A stretch of DNA of 7,352 bases from JBGQJN01 sp964423175 (GCA_964423175.1 CAYRDM010000029.1:1-7352), one strand, 5' to 3'; positions 1 through 5,313 are shown, counted from the first letter of the stretch. Numbers and translations: made by a program. The notes: generated by a model not told the origin, from the sequence alone.

Positions 1-1
1 T

Positions 2-136
2 TTAATTTTCGGCGGTTATTATTCTGTTTTCAGGAATATAAATGTTCCCGCCGGGACGGTGAATTTTAAAGGTGTTCCTTTGCGTTCTTCTGCAGATAGA
101 TTTTTTATCGGTTTGAGTTTTCCATTTGGACGATAG
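2..136 (+). CDS. C-terminal tail of an unidentified protein (5' end outside window)
   Basis: An open frame enters from the left edge and ends at TAG 134-136, giving 44 residues. The tail is rich in aromatic residues and glycine and alternates hydrophobic and polar residues near its end (RFFIGLSFPFGR), which suggests beta structure, perhaps in an exported or surface protein. The frame is supported by the intrinsic terminator that starts 11 bases after its stop. I do not recognise the family, and the piece is too short to assign a function. The ending superficially resembles the last strand of an outer-membrane beta barrel, but a CPR host would not be expected to have an outer membrane, so I do not draw that conclusion. 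Confidence 0.6.
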   Translation, partial: LIFGGYYSVFRNINVPAGTVNFKGVPLRSSADRFFIGLSFPFGR

Positions 137-147
137 TGCTGATTGAT

Positions 148-173
148 AACGCTACTTTGTGGCGTTTTATTTT
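148..173 (+). terminator. Intrinsic terminator of the upstream partial gene
   Basis: AACGCTAC (148-155) pairs with GTGGCGTT (159-166), with one G-U wobble and a three-base TTT loop. A T-rich tail (165-173) follows. It lies directly after the stop at 136. The tail runs into the -10 element of the next promoter, so the end of one transcription unit and the start of the next are packed into about 50 bases. Confidence 0.8.
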
Positions 174-188
174 GCTATAATTAGATAA
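173..188 (+). promoter_or_regulatory. Extended -10 promoter of the glycosidase operon, leaderless start
   Basis: TGCTATAAT (173-181) is a perfect TATAAT with the extended -10 TGn motif. No convincing -35 box sits at 16-18 bases spacing, which is common for extended -10 promoters. Transcription would begin near 188, and the ATG is at 189, so the GH1 mRNA is predicted to have no 5' leader. In line with this, there is no Shine-Dalgarno sequence before the ATG. Confidence 0.7.
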
Positions 189-1349
189 ATGTCTAAGATT
201 CTAAAATTTCCAGAAGGTTTTTTGTGGGGATCAGCAACAGCAAGCTATCAGGTTGAAGGCGGAATAACAAACAATGACTGGGCTGAGGCTGGAAGGTCTG
301 GCAGGGTTCCCGAGGCTGGAATGGCCTGTGATCAGTTCAATCTATATGATGGCGACTTCGCTATCGCTAAAGGGTTAGGACAAAATGCCCATCGATTTTC
401 TATAGAGTGGGCGAGAATAGAACCAGAGGAGGGGGTATTTGATCTGGACGCTATAGAGCATTATAGGAGGGTCATAACATCTCTTAAAGAAAAGGGTATG
501 GAGCCTTTTGTTACTATTTATCATTGGACACTGCCAACTTGGTTTGCAAAAAGAGGGGGATGGTTAGCCAAAGACAGTCCTAAAATATTTGCGAGATATG
601 CCAAAAAAGTAGCGGAGGAGTATAAGGATATCGTTAATTTTTGGATTACGATCAATGAGCCTATGGTATATGCGGGGGGCGCATTTCTTAAGGGCAAATG
701 GCCACCATTTAACAAAAATATTTTTAAGTTTTTAAAGGTGAGTAAGAGATTGGCCATGTCGCACAATATGGCCTATAAAGAAATTAAATTAATAAATAAT
801 TCTTTTAAAATTGGGGTAGCAAAGAATCAAATTCATTTTGAACATAGTTGGGATCCTTTTACTTTCATTTTGAGCAAGTTTTTGATTTCGTTTTGGAATC
901 AAAGTTTTTTGTTGAAGATAAAAAATAGCCAAGATTTTATAGGTCTCAACTATTATTTTCATAAGAAATTAGGAATAGAATCTAAACACGAAAAGTCAGA
1001 TCTCGGTTGGGATATTTATCCGAGAGGAATATACTATGTTTTAATGGAATTAAAGAAATACAATAAGCCTGTATATATAACCGAGAACGGTGTTGCAGAC
1101 GCAAAAGATTTAAAAAGAACCAAATTTATAAAGGAACATTTGAGATGGGTTTACAAAGCCATACAAGATAAAACCGATGTCAGAGGTTATTTCCACTGGT
1201 CTTTGTTGGATAATTTTGAGTGGGCATATGGTTTTGAACCTAGATTTGGTTTAATTGAAATGGATTATAATACAATGGAGCGCAAGATAAGACCTTCAGC
1301 TTACGAGTATAAAAAGATTTCCGAGAATAACTACTTAGAATTAAATTAG
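189..1349 (+). CDS. Family 1 glycoside hydrolase (beta-glucosidase/beta-glycosidase), compact form
   Basis: The 386-residue protein is a retaining beta-glycosidase of family GH1 with a (beta/alpha)8 barrel. It should release a terminal beta-linked sugar from small glycosides. Seen in sequence: the N-terminal GH1 signature at 7-25 (FPEGFLWGSATASYQVEGG, with Gln21), YHW 111-113, the acid/base in TINEP (Glu157), the nucleophile in YITENG (Glu299), and the sugar-binding WSLLDNFEW block (337-345, Glu344 and Trp345). All catalytic landmarks are intact. It has no signal peptide, so it is probably cytoplasmic. It is shorter than the usual 440-490 residues; most of the loss lies between about 170 and 250 and just before the nucleophile strand, in regions that shape the substrate entrance. 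It heads a three-gene operon. The start is ATG 189, just downstream of the -10 box. Glucosidase versus galactosidase or another specificity cannot be decided. Confidence 0.93.
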   Translation: MSKILKFPEGFLWGSATASYQVEGGITNNDWAEAGRSGRVPEAGMACDQFNLYDGDFAIAKGLGQNAHRFSIEWARIEPEEGVFDLDAIEHYRRVITSLKEKGMEPFVTIYHWTLPTWFAKRGGWLAKDSPKIFARYAKKVAEEYKDIVNFWITINEPMVYAGGAFLKGKWPPFNKNIFKFLKVSKRLAMSHNMAYKEIKLINNSFKIGVAKNQIHFEHSWDPFTFILSKFLISFWNQSFLLKIKNSQDFIGLNYYFHKKLGIESKHEKSDLGWDIYPRGIYYVLMELKKYNKPVYITENGVADAKDLKRTKFIKEHLRWVYKAIQDKTDVRGYFHWSLLDNFEWAYGFEPRFGLIEMDYNTMERKIRPSAYEYKKISENNYLELN

Positions 1350-1355
1350 ATAAAT

Positions 1356-2231
1356 ATGCTTTGGATATACTTGGCAATTTTGGCCTATTTACTCAATTCT
1401 TTTGTTTTTATAATTGATAAAAATTTGTTATTGCGAAATGTTTCGAGTCCTTTGTCTTATGCTTTTTACGTTTCCATACTTTCTTCATTTGTTGTTCTTC
1501 TCTTGCCTTTCGGAGTCCACCTGTTACCTATCCCGTTTCTTGTTGTTGGTCTAGCATCGGGACTGTCATTTTTTATAGCACTTTTTTTCTTATACGGAGC
1601 GATTAAGAATATAGATGTTCTGGAAGCGACATCTTCTGTTGGCGCAATAACAGCATTGGCGACATTTGTTTTTAACTTTTTGTTTCTGCACGAAAAGATA
1701 GCAGGAAAAGATTTTATGGCTTTTGCGCTCTTGGTCGCAGGAGCATTAATTCTGGCGTATTTCCACCTAACAAGTCGCTCAGTGGTTCATATAATATCTT
1801 CTGGGGTTTTGTTTGGTTTTTCTTACACAACTTTAAAATATTTTTTTAACTCAACCGATTTTATAAATGGTCTTTTTTGGTCTAGGATGGGTTTAGTTGG
1901 CGGAGCACTGTTTTTATTGTTGATTCCCCCTGCCAGAAATAAAATCATTAACTCCTTTGGTTCTTCTGCCCCCAGGTCCAAAACTTTGTTTTTGTTTAAT
2001 AAGGCTCTGGCCGCTGGCGCCTTTGTTATCCTTTATTATTCAATAAAAATTGGCAATGTGGTCTTTGTTAATGCCTTACAGGGCCTACAATATGTTGCCG
2101 TACTATTGTTCAGCTTCTTGTTAGGAGATAGGTTTTCAAAACTTTTTGAAAAGCATGCTAGAGAACATTATTGGCGCACTATTCTAGGGGTTATATTTAT
2201 AAGCGCAGGGCTTTTCGTCATTTTTATATGA
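1356..2231 (+). CDS. EamA/DMT superfamily transporter
   Basis: A 291-residue polytopic membrane protein with about ten predicted helices (near 2-20, 33-51, 58-80, 90-111, 118-137, 142-162, 172-190, 211-229, 235-256 and 273-290). It has the two-fold EamA layout of the drug/metabolite transporter superfamily. The first half ends in the typical FLHEKI-type segment (Glu113 before helix 5), and the second half has the matching LLGDRF segment (255-260). DMT members move small solutes such as amino acids, nucleotide sugars, sugars or drugs, mostly as exporters, though GRP/RhaT-like members import sugars. It sits between two glycosidase genes, 6 bp after the first and overlapping the second by 4 bp, so a sugar or glycoside substrate is a reasonable inference. 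No Shine-Dalgarno precedes its ATG, and translational coupling is likely. Confidence 0.85.
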   Translation: MLWIYLAILAYLLNSFVFIIDKNLLLRNVSSPLSYAFYVSILSSFVVLLLPFGVHLLPIPFLVVGLASGLSFFIALFFLYGAIKNIDVLEATSSVGAITALATFVFNFLFLHEKIAGKDFMAFALLVAGALILAYFHLTSRSVVHIISSGVLFGFSYTTLKYFFNSTDFINGLFWSRMGLVGGALFLLLIPPARNKIINSFGSSAPRSKTLFLFNKALAAGAFVILYYSIKIGNVVFVNALQGLQYVAVLLFSFLLGDRFSKLFEKHAREHYWRTILGVIFISAGLFVIFI

Positions 2232-3220
2232 AGATGAAATATAAAATCTTACTGGGTATTTGTATTATACTGGCCTTAGTTTACGGCCTGAGTTTTAGAA
2301 AGATACCCCAAAAGATAACGTACGGAGCTTCTTTTAGTAAATTTCATTCAGATGAACTTGGCTTAGATTGGAGAAAGGTTTTGATCAGTTTATTGGATGA
2401 TCTTGAGATAAAGAATTTCAGGCTTGTAGCTCATTGGCCAATGATAGAACCCAGCGAAAATCACTTTAATTTCTCAGAAATGGATTTTCAAATGGAACAA
2501 ACCCTGGCGCATAATGCATCTGTTATTTTGGCGGTAGGGAGACGTTTGCCAGAATGGCCTGAATGCCATGAACCTGACTGGGCCAAAAATAAAAGCCAAG
2601 AGGAAAAAGATCAGAAAATTTTGGAGTATATTAGCGCGGTCGTAAACCGATACAAGAATTACAAAAACATTAAGTACTGGCAGGTTGAGAATGAACCCTA
2701 TTTGGCTTTCTTTAGTAAGCCAGCATGCGGCCAGCTTGATGAGGGGTTTTTACAGAAAGAAATAGATTTAGTTCACAAGCTTGATCCCAAGCACCCGGTG
2801 CTCATTACTGCCAGTGGAGAATTTGACCCCTGGCTCAGTGCATATAAGAAATCAGATGTTTTCGGTTCTAGTATGTATCTTTATGTCTGGTGGAAAATCG
2901 GTCCGGTGCGCTACCCTATCTTGCCCGGGTTTTTTAGCCTGAAACAAAATTTAGTAGAGTGGATTTACGGTAAAAAGCCGAAGATTCTTATTGAACTTTC
3001 AACTGAGCCCTGGTTGAGAGTGCCCATAACGAGCACCTCAACTGATATATTATTAACACGCATGGGTTTGGATAAGGTGGATGAGGTTTTAAGTTTTGCT
3101 TCAAAAACTGGTTTTGATACTCAATATCTTTGGGGCGCAGAGTGGTGGTATTGGATGAAAGAAAAAAGAAATCATCCGGAATTTTGGCTTAAAGCCAAAG
3201 GGATATTCAGTAAGCAGTAA
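2228..3220 (+). CDS. Membrane-anchored clan GH-A-like glycoside hydrolase
   Basis: A 330-residue protein with an N-terminal signal anchor (about 4-22, preceded by Lys residues) and an extracytoplasmic TIM-barrel domain. Clan GH-A features: the acid/base motif WQVENEP (151-157, Glu156), and after a later strand ILIELSTEPW (253-262), where Glu256 is the likely nucleophile and Glu260 the alternative. Aromatic-rich strands (HWPMIEP 69-75, YLWGAEWWYW 300-309) fit a sugar-binding cleft. The exact GH family is unclear; GH5, GH39 and GH42 share this plan. The start at 2228 (ATGA overlap with the transporter stop) is preferred because it puts the hydrophobic anchor at the N-terminus. An in-frame ATG at 2171 would add 19 basic residues translated across the transporter 3' end; ATG 2234 is also possible. 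It would act outside the membrane, complementing the cytoplasmic GH1. Confidence 0.78.
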   Translation: MKMKYKILLGICIILALVYGLSFRKIPQKITYGASFSKFHSDELGLDWRKVLISLLDDLEIKNFRLVAHWPMIEPSENHFNFSEMDFQMEQTLAHNASVILAVGRRLPEWPECHEPDWAKNKSQEEKDQKILEYISAVVNRYKNYKNIKYWQVENEPYLAFFSKPACGQLDEGFLQKEIDLVHKLDPKHPVLITASGEFDPWLSAYKKSDVFGSSMYLYVWWKIGPVRYPILPGFFSLKQNLVEWIYGKKPKILIELSTEPWLRVPITSTSTDILLTRMGLDKVDEVLSFASKTGFDTQYLWGAEWWYWMKEKRNHPEFWLKAKGIFSKQ

Positions 3221-3240
3221 TATTAAATCAAGATGAGATT

Positions 3241-3275
3241 TTAAAAGCGGCACGTAAAATGCCGCTTTTAATTTT
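3241..3275. terminator. Strong, probably bidirectional intrinsic terminator
   Basis: TTAAAAGCGGCA (3241-3252) and TGCCGCTTTTAA (3260-3271) form a perfect 12-bp stem with a seven-base loop. It is followed by TTTT (3272-3275) and preceded by A/T-rich bases that would serve as the tail on the other strand. It lies 20 bases after the stop of the operon's last gene and isolates it from the next unit. Confidence 0.92.
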
Positions 3276-3295
3276 GTTAATTTGGGAATGATGAT

Positions 3296-3326
3296 TTGAC
3301 TCTAAGAGATAAAAAGTAGTAATAAT
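3296..3326 (+). promoter_or_regulatory. Promoter of the winged-helix gene, near-leaderless
   Basis: TTGACT (3296-3301) is a good -35 box. An A/T element, TAATAAT (3320-3326), lies 18 bases later and can serve as the -10 box. Transcription would start at about 3332-3334, right at the GTG start codon (3333). The -10 register is uncertain because the area is A/T-rich. Confidence 0.5.
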
Positions 3327-3332
3327 TAATGA

Positions 3333-3923
3333 GTGAATATAGACAGAAACCTCATAAAAAATTTTGGCAAGACTTTTAGATTGCTTACTAAACTAGAGAT
3401 TAATACAAAAGATGTTTTCTTCGCAGGCATGATTGCTAAAGAAAATGAACGCTTTTTGTCAGAATATTTCGGTTTCTTAAAAGCAGAGAATAGGGCTGTG
3501 ACTATTTGCGGACACCTTATATTAAAAATTAAAAATTTTAATAAGCTAGGGGAGATATTAAGACATCTCGAACTGATAGAAACAATTGAATATTTTAATC
3601 TAAAAAAAGAACTTCTATCTTTGGAATTGGGTCTCGTCAATTTTATGATAGCAAACAGAAAGGAGCAGAAAACATCAAAAGAGAAGAACGCCGTTACCAT
3701 AAAAGAGGTATCTTCAGAAAAAATAAACAATTTGATCGGGGATACACATAAAGAAATTATTGATTTTATAAACGGTAAAGAAAAGGTTCAGAACTTAGAG
3801 ATATTTGATAAATTTAGTTTTGTTACCAGGAGGACGCTTAAAAGGAAACTAAGCGAATTAGTTTCATCACGGATTCTAAATAGAATACCTTTGGGCAAAA
3901 AAGTTTTCTATTCTAAAAATTGA
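3333..3923 (+). CDS. Winged-helix domain protein, putative transcriptional regulator
   Basis: A 196-residue protein with no signal peptide or membrane segment. Residues 1-110 look all-helical. A charged linker (110-130) follows. The C-terminal part (about 137-196) reads like a winged helix-turn-helix: a helix (HKEIIDFINGKE), a middle helix, a recognition-like helix (VTRRTLKRKLSELVSSRIL) and a wing ending in GKKVFYSK. The basic, Arg/Lys-rich recognition helix supports nucleic-acid binding. The start is GTG 3333; the codon just before it is an in-frame TGA, so no earlier start exists, and the next candidate is Met33. An ATG at 3329 is in another frame that closes quickly. The target and ligand are unknown. 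It has its own promoter and is followed by a separate promoter that overlaps its stop codon. The DNA-binding role is an inference from fold-like pattern only. Confidence 0.75.
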   Translation: MNIDRNLIKNFGKTFRLLTKLEINTKDVFFAGMIAKENERFLSEYFGFLKAENRAVTICGHLILKIKNFNKLGEILRHLELIETIEYFNLKKELLSLELGLVNFMIANRKEQKTSKEKNAVTIKEVSSEKINNLIGDTHKEIIDFINGKEKVQNLEIFDKFSFVTRRTLKRKLSELVSSRILNRIPLGKKVFYSKN

Positions 3924-3947
3924 CCCGTAATCTTGGCAGGGTATAAT
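3920..3947 (+). promoter_or_regulatory. Sigma70-type promoter of the membrane protein gene, leaderless
   Basis: TTGACC (3920-3925), a 16-base spacer and a perfect TATAAT (3942-3947). The -35 box overlaps the TGA stop of the preceding gene (3921-3923). The expected start of transcription is about 3954-3955, coinciding with the ATG at 3955, so the message should be leaderless. There is no Shine-Dalgarno sequence. Confidence 0.75.
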
Positions 3948-3954
3948 TAGTTTG

Positions 3955-4455
3955 ATGGCTAATCAGGAAAAAGTTAGAGTTTGGTGGCAGCATTGGAGTG
4001 CTGTTTTAATTTTGATTTTAATTGCCTCATTGGTAATTTGGGCCATGCTTAACCTAGGCCCTATATTAAAATTTTGGGAAGATCAAAGAGCCGCTTCTCT
4101 GGCTAACAAGAGGCTAGAGGAGGTTTATAAATCGGATATATATGGTGGCAAAACTCCAGATGAGACCGTTGATCTTTTTATAAAATCTTTAGAACAAGGC
4201 GATATGGTATTGGCAAGTAAGTATTTTATTTTTGACAAACAACAAGAATGGAAGATGATCCTGGATCAATATCAGAAACAGGGTTTGATTGCCAATTTTT
4301 CTCTAGAGGTTAAAAATTTAAGAAATGTTTGGAAGAAAGTCCAAACATCGGATTCAGAAACTGCAGAATTTGATTACACTCTTAATGATAAACAAATCAG
4401 CAAGGCGGTATTTGTTAGATACCCAAGTAAAAAGTGGAAAATAAAGGAACTATGA
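3955..4455 (+). CDS. Single-pass membrane protein with NTF2-like extracytoplasmic domain, function unknown
   Basis: A 166-residue protein: a short charged N-terminus with three Trp, one hydrophobic helix (about 15-33), then a soluble domain. The segment TPDETVDLFIKSLEQGD (67-83), followed by a region ending in a basic strand (SKKWKIKEL), resembles the small NTF2-like/DUF4878-type domains often found behind a single membrane helix in Gram-positive and CPR proteins. No catalytic residues are recognisable. ATG 3955 is preferred over the in-frame TTG 3952 because ATG fits the predicted transcription start and the TTG would lie at or before it. It ends in tandem stops (TGA TAA) and is followed 5 bases after the TGA by a long inverted repeat. 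Its role is unknown; a small cell-envelope role is a guess. Confidence 0.75.
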   Translation: MANQEKVRVWWQHWSAVLILILIASLVIWAMLNLGPILKFWEDQRAASLANKRLEEVYKSDIYGGKTPDETVDLFIKSLEQGDMVLASKYFIFDKQQEWKMILDQYQKQGLIANFSLEVKNLRNVWKKVQTSDSETAEFDYTLNDKQISKAVFVRYPSKKWKIKEL

Positions 4456-4460
4456 TAAAA

Positions 4461-4520
4461 AGTATGATGACAATGATGTTTTCATGATGATTCTACATTT
4501 GTCATCATTGTCATCCTACT
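4461..4520. repeat. Long imperfect inverted repeat directly after the gene stop
   Basis: AGTATGATGACAATGATG (4461-4478) is complementary to 4503-4520 at 17 of 18 positions (the exception is T4465 against C4516). The loop is 24 bases and contains the palindrome TCATGA. The arms are built from ATGA/GATGA-like units. It starts 5 bases after the stop of the membrane protein gene but has no T tract behind it, so it is not a classical intrinsic terminator. It could stabilise the mRNA 3' end, help factor-dependent termination or be a protein site. Confidence 0.7.
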
Positions 4521-4701
4521 ATCATTATCGACACCATCGGTTTATTTAAAAATTTATTATAAGGTTAATGTGGTTTTTGTTTATTTTTATTGATTGCTGT
4601 CTAGTTCATGTTTCCCACAGATTCGGTTGTCATTTCTAGAAATTGATAAAATATATTTAAATATAAAAAAATAATTAATAAATTTGATTTAGGGCATTTG
4701 A

Positions 4702-4740
4702 AGAGACGGTTTTATCGGTTTTTATAAAATTGTCTTTGTT
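4702..4740 (+). terminator. Hairpin with U-rich tail, possible terminator
   Basis: 4702-4715 pairs with 4724-4737 as RNA (14 pairs including three G-U wobbles), with an eight-base loop, CGGTTTTT. A T-rich tail (4736-4740) follows. The stem is mostly A-U, so it is weaker than the other terminators in this window. It could end read-through transcription before the surface-protein promoters. Confidence 0.4.
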
Positions 4741-4758
4741 TTATCCACAGACAGTCCC

Positions 4759-4786
4759 TTGTGAGTATTTTTAAAGGAACTATAAT
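4759..4786 (+). promoter_or_regulatory. Upstream promoter P1 of the surface-protein gene
   Basis: TTGTGA (4759-4764), a 16-base spacer and a perfect TATAAT (4781-4786). The expected start is about 4793, giving a leader of about 540 bases. Just downstream is a perfect 6-bp inverted repeat, TGTTGA-ATTA-TCAACA (4799-4814), which could be an operator or a 5'-terminal hairpin. Confidence 0.5.
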
Positions 4787-4892
4787 AGATTTAAGAGTTG
4801 TTGAATTATCAACATTTTCTTATTGATTTTATAAACAGTTTTTAGTAAAATTATATAAGTAAAATAAGGTTTTTTAGCAATATTATTGATTA

Positions 4893-4921
4893 TTGACTTT
4901 AAAAGTCTCAGGTGCTAAGAT
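4893..4921 (+). promoter_or_regulatory. Main promoter P2 of the surface-protein gene, with operator-like palindrome
   Basis: TTGACT (4893-4898), an ideal 17-base spacer and TAAGAT (4916-4921) preceded by the extended -10 dinucleotide TG (4913-4914). The expected transcription start is about 4928. A perfect palindrome, GACTTT-A-AAAGTC (4895-4907), overlaps the -35 box and spacer, where a repressor could block polymerase. Consensus quality fits a strongly expressed gene. Confidence 0.65.
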
Positions 4922-4987
4922 TAATATGCAACCCTATTAAAAGCACTGGTAATCAACTTAAATATTAAGTAAATAAAGGGTAAAAAG

Positions 4988-5026
4988 ATGATAAATAAGA
5001 TTAAACAATGCAACCTTTTGGAATAG
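4988..5026 (+). CDS. Possible 12-residue leader peptide (upstream ORF)
   Basis: ATG 4988 to TAG 5024-5026 encodes MINKIKQCNLLE. It is preceded by AAGGG (4976-4980) with a seven-base spacer, which is better placed than the ribosome site of the main gene. Its last codons and stop fall inside hairpin A (5004-5045), so a ribosome translating it would open that hairpin. The coding content is too short to prove anything; a chance ORF is quite possible. Confidence 0.25.
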   Translation: MINKIKQCNLLE

Positions 5027-5045
5027 CCATTTTGGTTGCTTTGTT
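5004..5045 (+). other. Leader hairpin A (GCAACC/GGTTGC)
   Basis: AACAA-T-GCAACC (5004-5015) pairs with GGTTGC-T-TTGTT (5034-5045): 11 pairs flanking one U-U mismatch. Inside, TGG (5019-5021) can pair with CCA (5027-5029) around the loop AATAG. The core hexamers recur elsewhere in the leader (GCAACC at 4928-4933, GGTTGC at 5136-5141), which allows partner exchange. Confidence 0.65.
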
Positions 5046-5048
5046 GTT

Positions 5049-5105
5049 TTTACGGTTCAATGTCATAAATCTGAGTTTATAAGATTTCTGACATTGGTTC
5101 GTAAA
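5049..5105 (+). other. Leader hairpin B, long rod-like helix
   Basis: TTTACG (5049-5054) pairs with CGTAAA (5100-5105). GTT faces GTT (5055-5057 with 5097-5099; G-U, U-U, U-G). CAATGTCA (5058-5065) pairs with TGACATTG (5089-5096). After a U-C mismatch, AAATCT (5067-5072) pairs with AGATTT (5082-5087). The loop is nine bases (5073-5081). All 20 canonical pairs are perfect matches, far more than expected by chance in this spacing. Confidence 0.75.
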
Positions 5106-5194
5106 TTGGTAGGAACATTGAAAAAAGAATAATAAGGTTGCTAGTGATTGTAAGAATTTCGTTTTGAGTATTAAGCATGAAAAGTTAAAATGCC

Positions 5195-5256
5195 GAGTCT
5201 TAAAAACGGTCGAAGTTCGTATTTGTTTTACAGGTACGATAAATCAAATAAGACTC
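5195..5256 (+). other. Leader stem-loop C with nested hairpin
   Basis: GAGTCTTA (5195-5202) is perfectly complementary to TAAGACTC (5249-5256). Within it, TCGTATTTG (5217-5225) pairs with CAGGTACGA (5231-5239), with two G-U wobbles and the five-base loop TTTTA. The 5' interior loop (5203-5216) is larger than the 3' one (5240-5248). Confidence 0.6.
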
Positions 5257-5285
5257 ATTCGTGTAAGTAATAATTTTCTCTGCAT

Positions 5286-5307
5286 AGTCCGGTCTTTAGA
5301 CAGGATT
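5286..5307 (+). other. Leader hairpin D next to the ribosome site
   Basis: AGTCC (5286-5290) pairs with GGATT (5303-5307), and GTC (5292-5294) with GAC (5299-5301), around a G-A mismatch and a TTTA loop. It ends seven bases before the GGGGAG ribosome-binding element and could affect translation initiation. It is followed by TTTTG, too short a tract for a confident terminator. Confidence 0.5.
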
Positions 5308-5313
5308 TTGTGT

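Larger units (their letters stand above)
4525..4837 (+). other. A/T-rich region with a consensus DnaA box and weaker relatives
   Basis: TTATCCACA at 4741-4749 is a perfect match to the classical DnaA box. Related 9-mers in the same orientation are TTATCGACA (4525-4533), TTTCCCACA (4611-4619), TTATCAACA (4806-4814) and TTATAAACA (4829-4837). Between the second and third lies a 40-base run with no G or C (4646-4685), which resembles a DNA unwinding element. No dnaA, dnaN or other replication gene is visible and genes on both sides point the same way, so an origin is only a possibility. Apart from the hairpins and promoters listed separately, 4521-4758 shows no gene. Confidence 0.3.

Noticed and set aside
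521..766. Antisense ORF of 81 codons within the GH1 gene
   Set aside because: It lies opposite strongly conserved GH1 motifs and has no promoter or ribosome site; a coding shadow.
2171..2227. Earlier ATG start for the anchored glycosidase
   Set aside because: It would add a 19-residue basic stretch translated from transporter coding sequence and push the signal anchor inward; the ATGA overlap at 2228 is the usual coupled arrangement.
3326..3730. Antisense ORF of 134 codons opposite the winged-helix gene
   Set aside because: Its Phe/Ser/Lys-rich translation is what the reverse complement of a Lys/Glu/Leu-rich gene gives; no initiation signals.
3952..3954. TTG start for the membrane protein
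   Set aside because: The adjacent in-frame ATG at 3955 matches the predicted transcription start; TTG would sit at or before it.
5190..5270. 26-codon ORF in the leader
   Set aside because: It has no ribosome site and coincides with the arms of stem-loop C, whose complementarity better explains the sequence.
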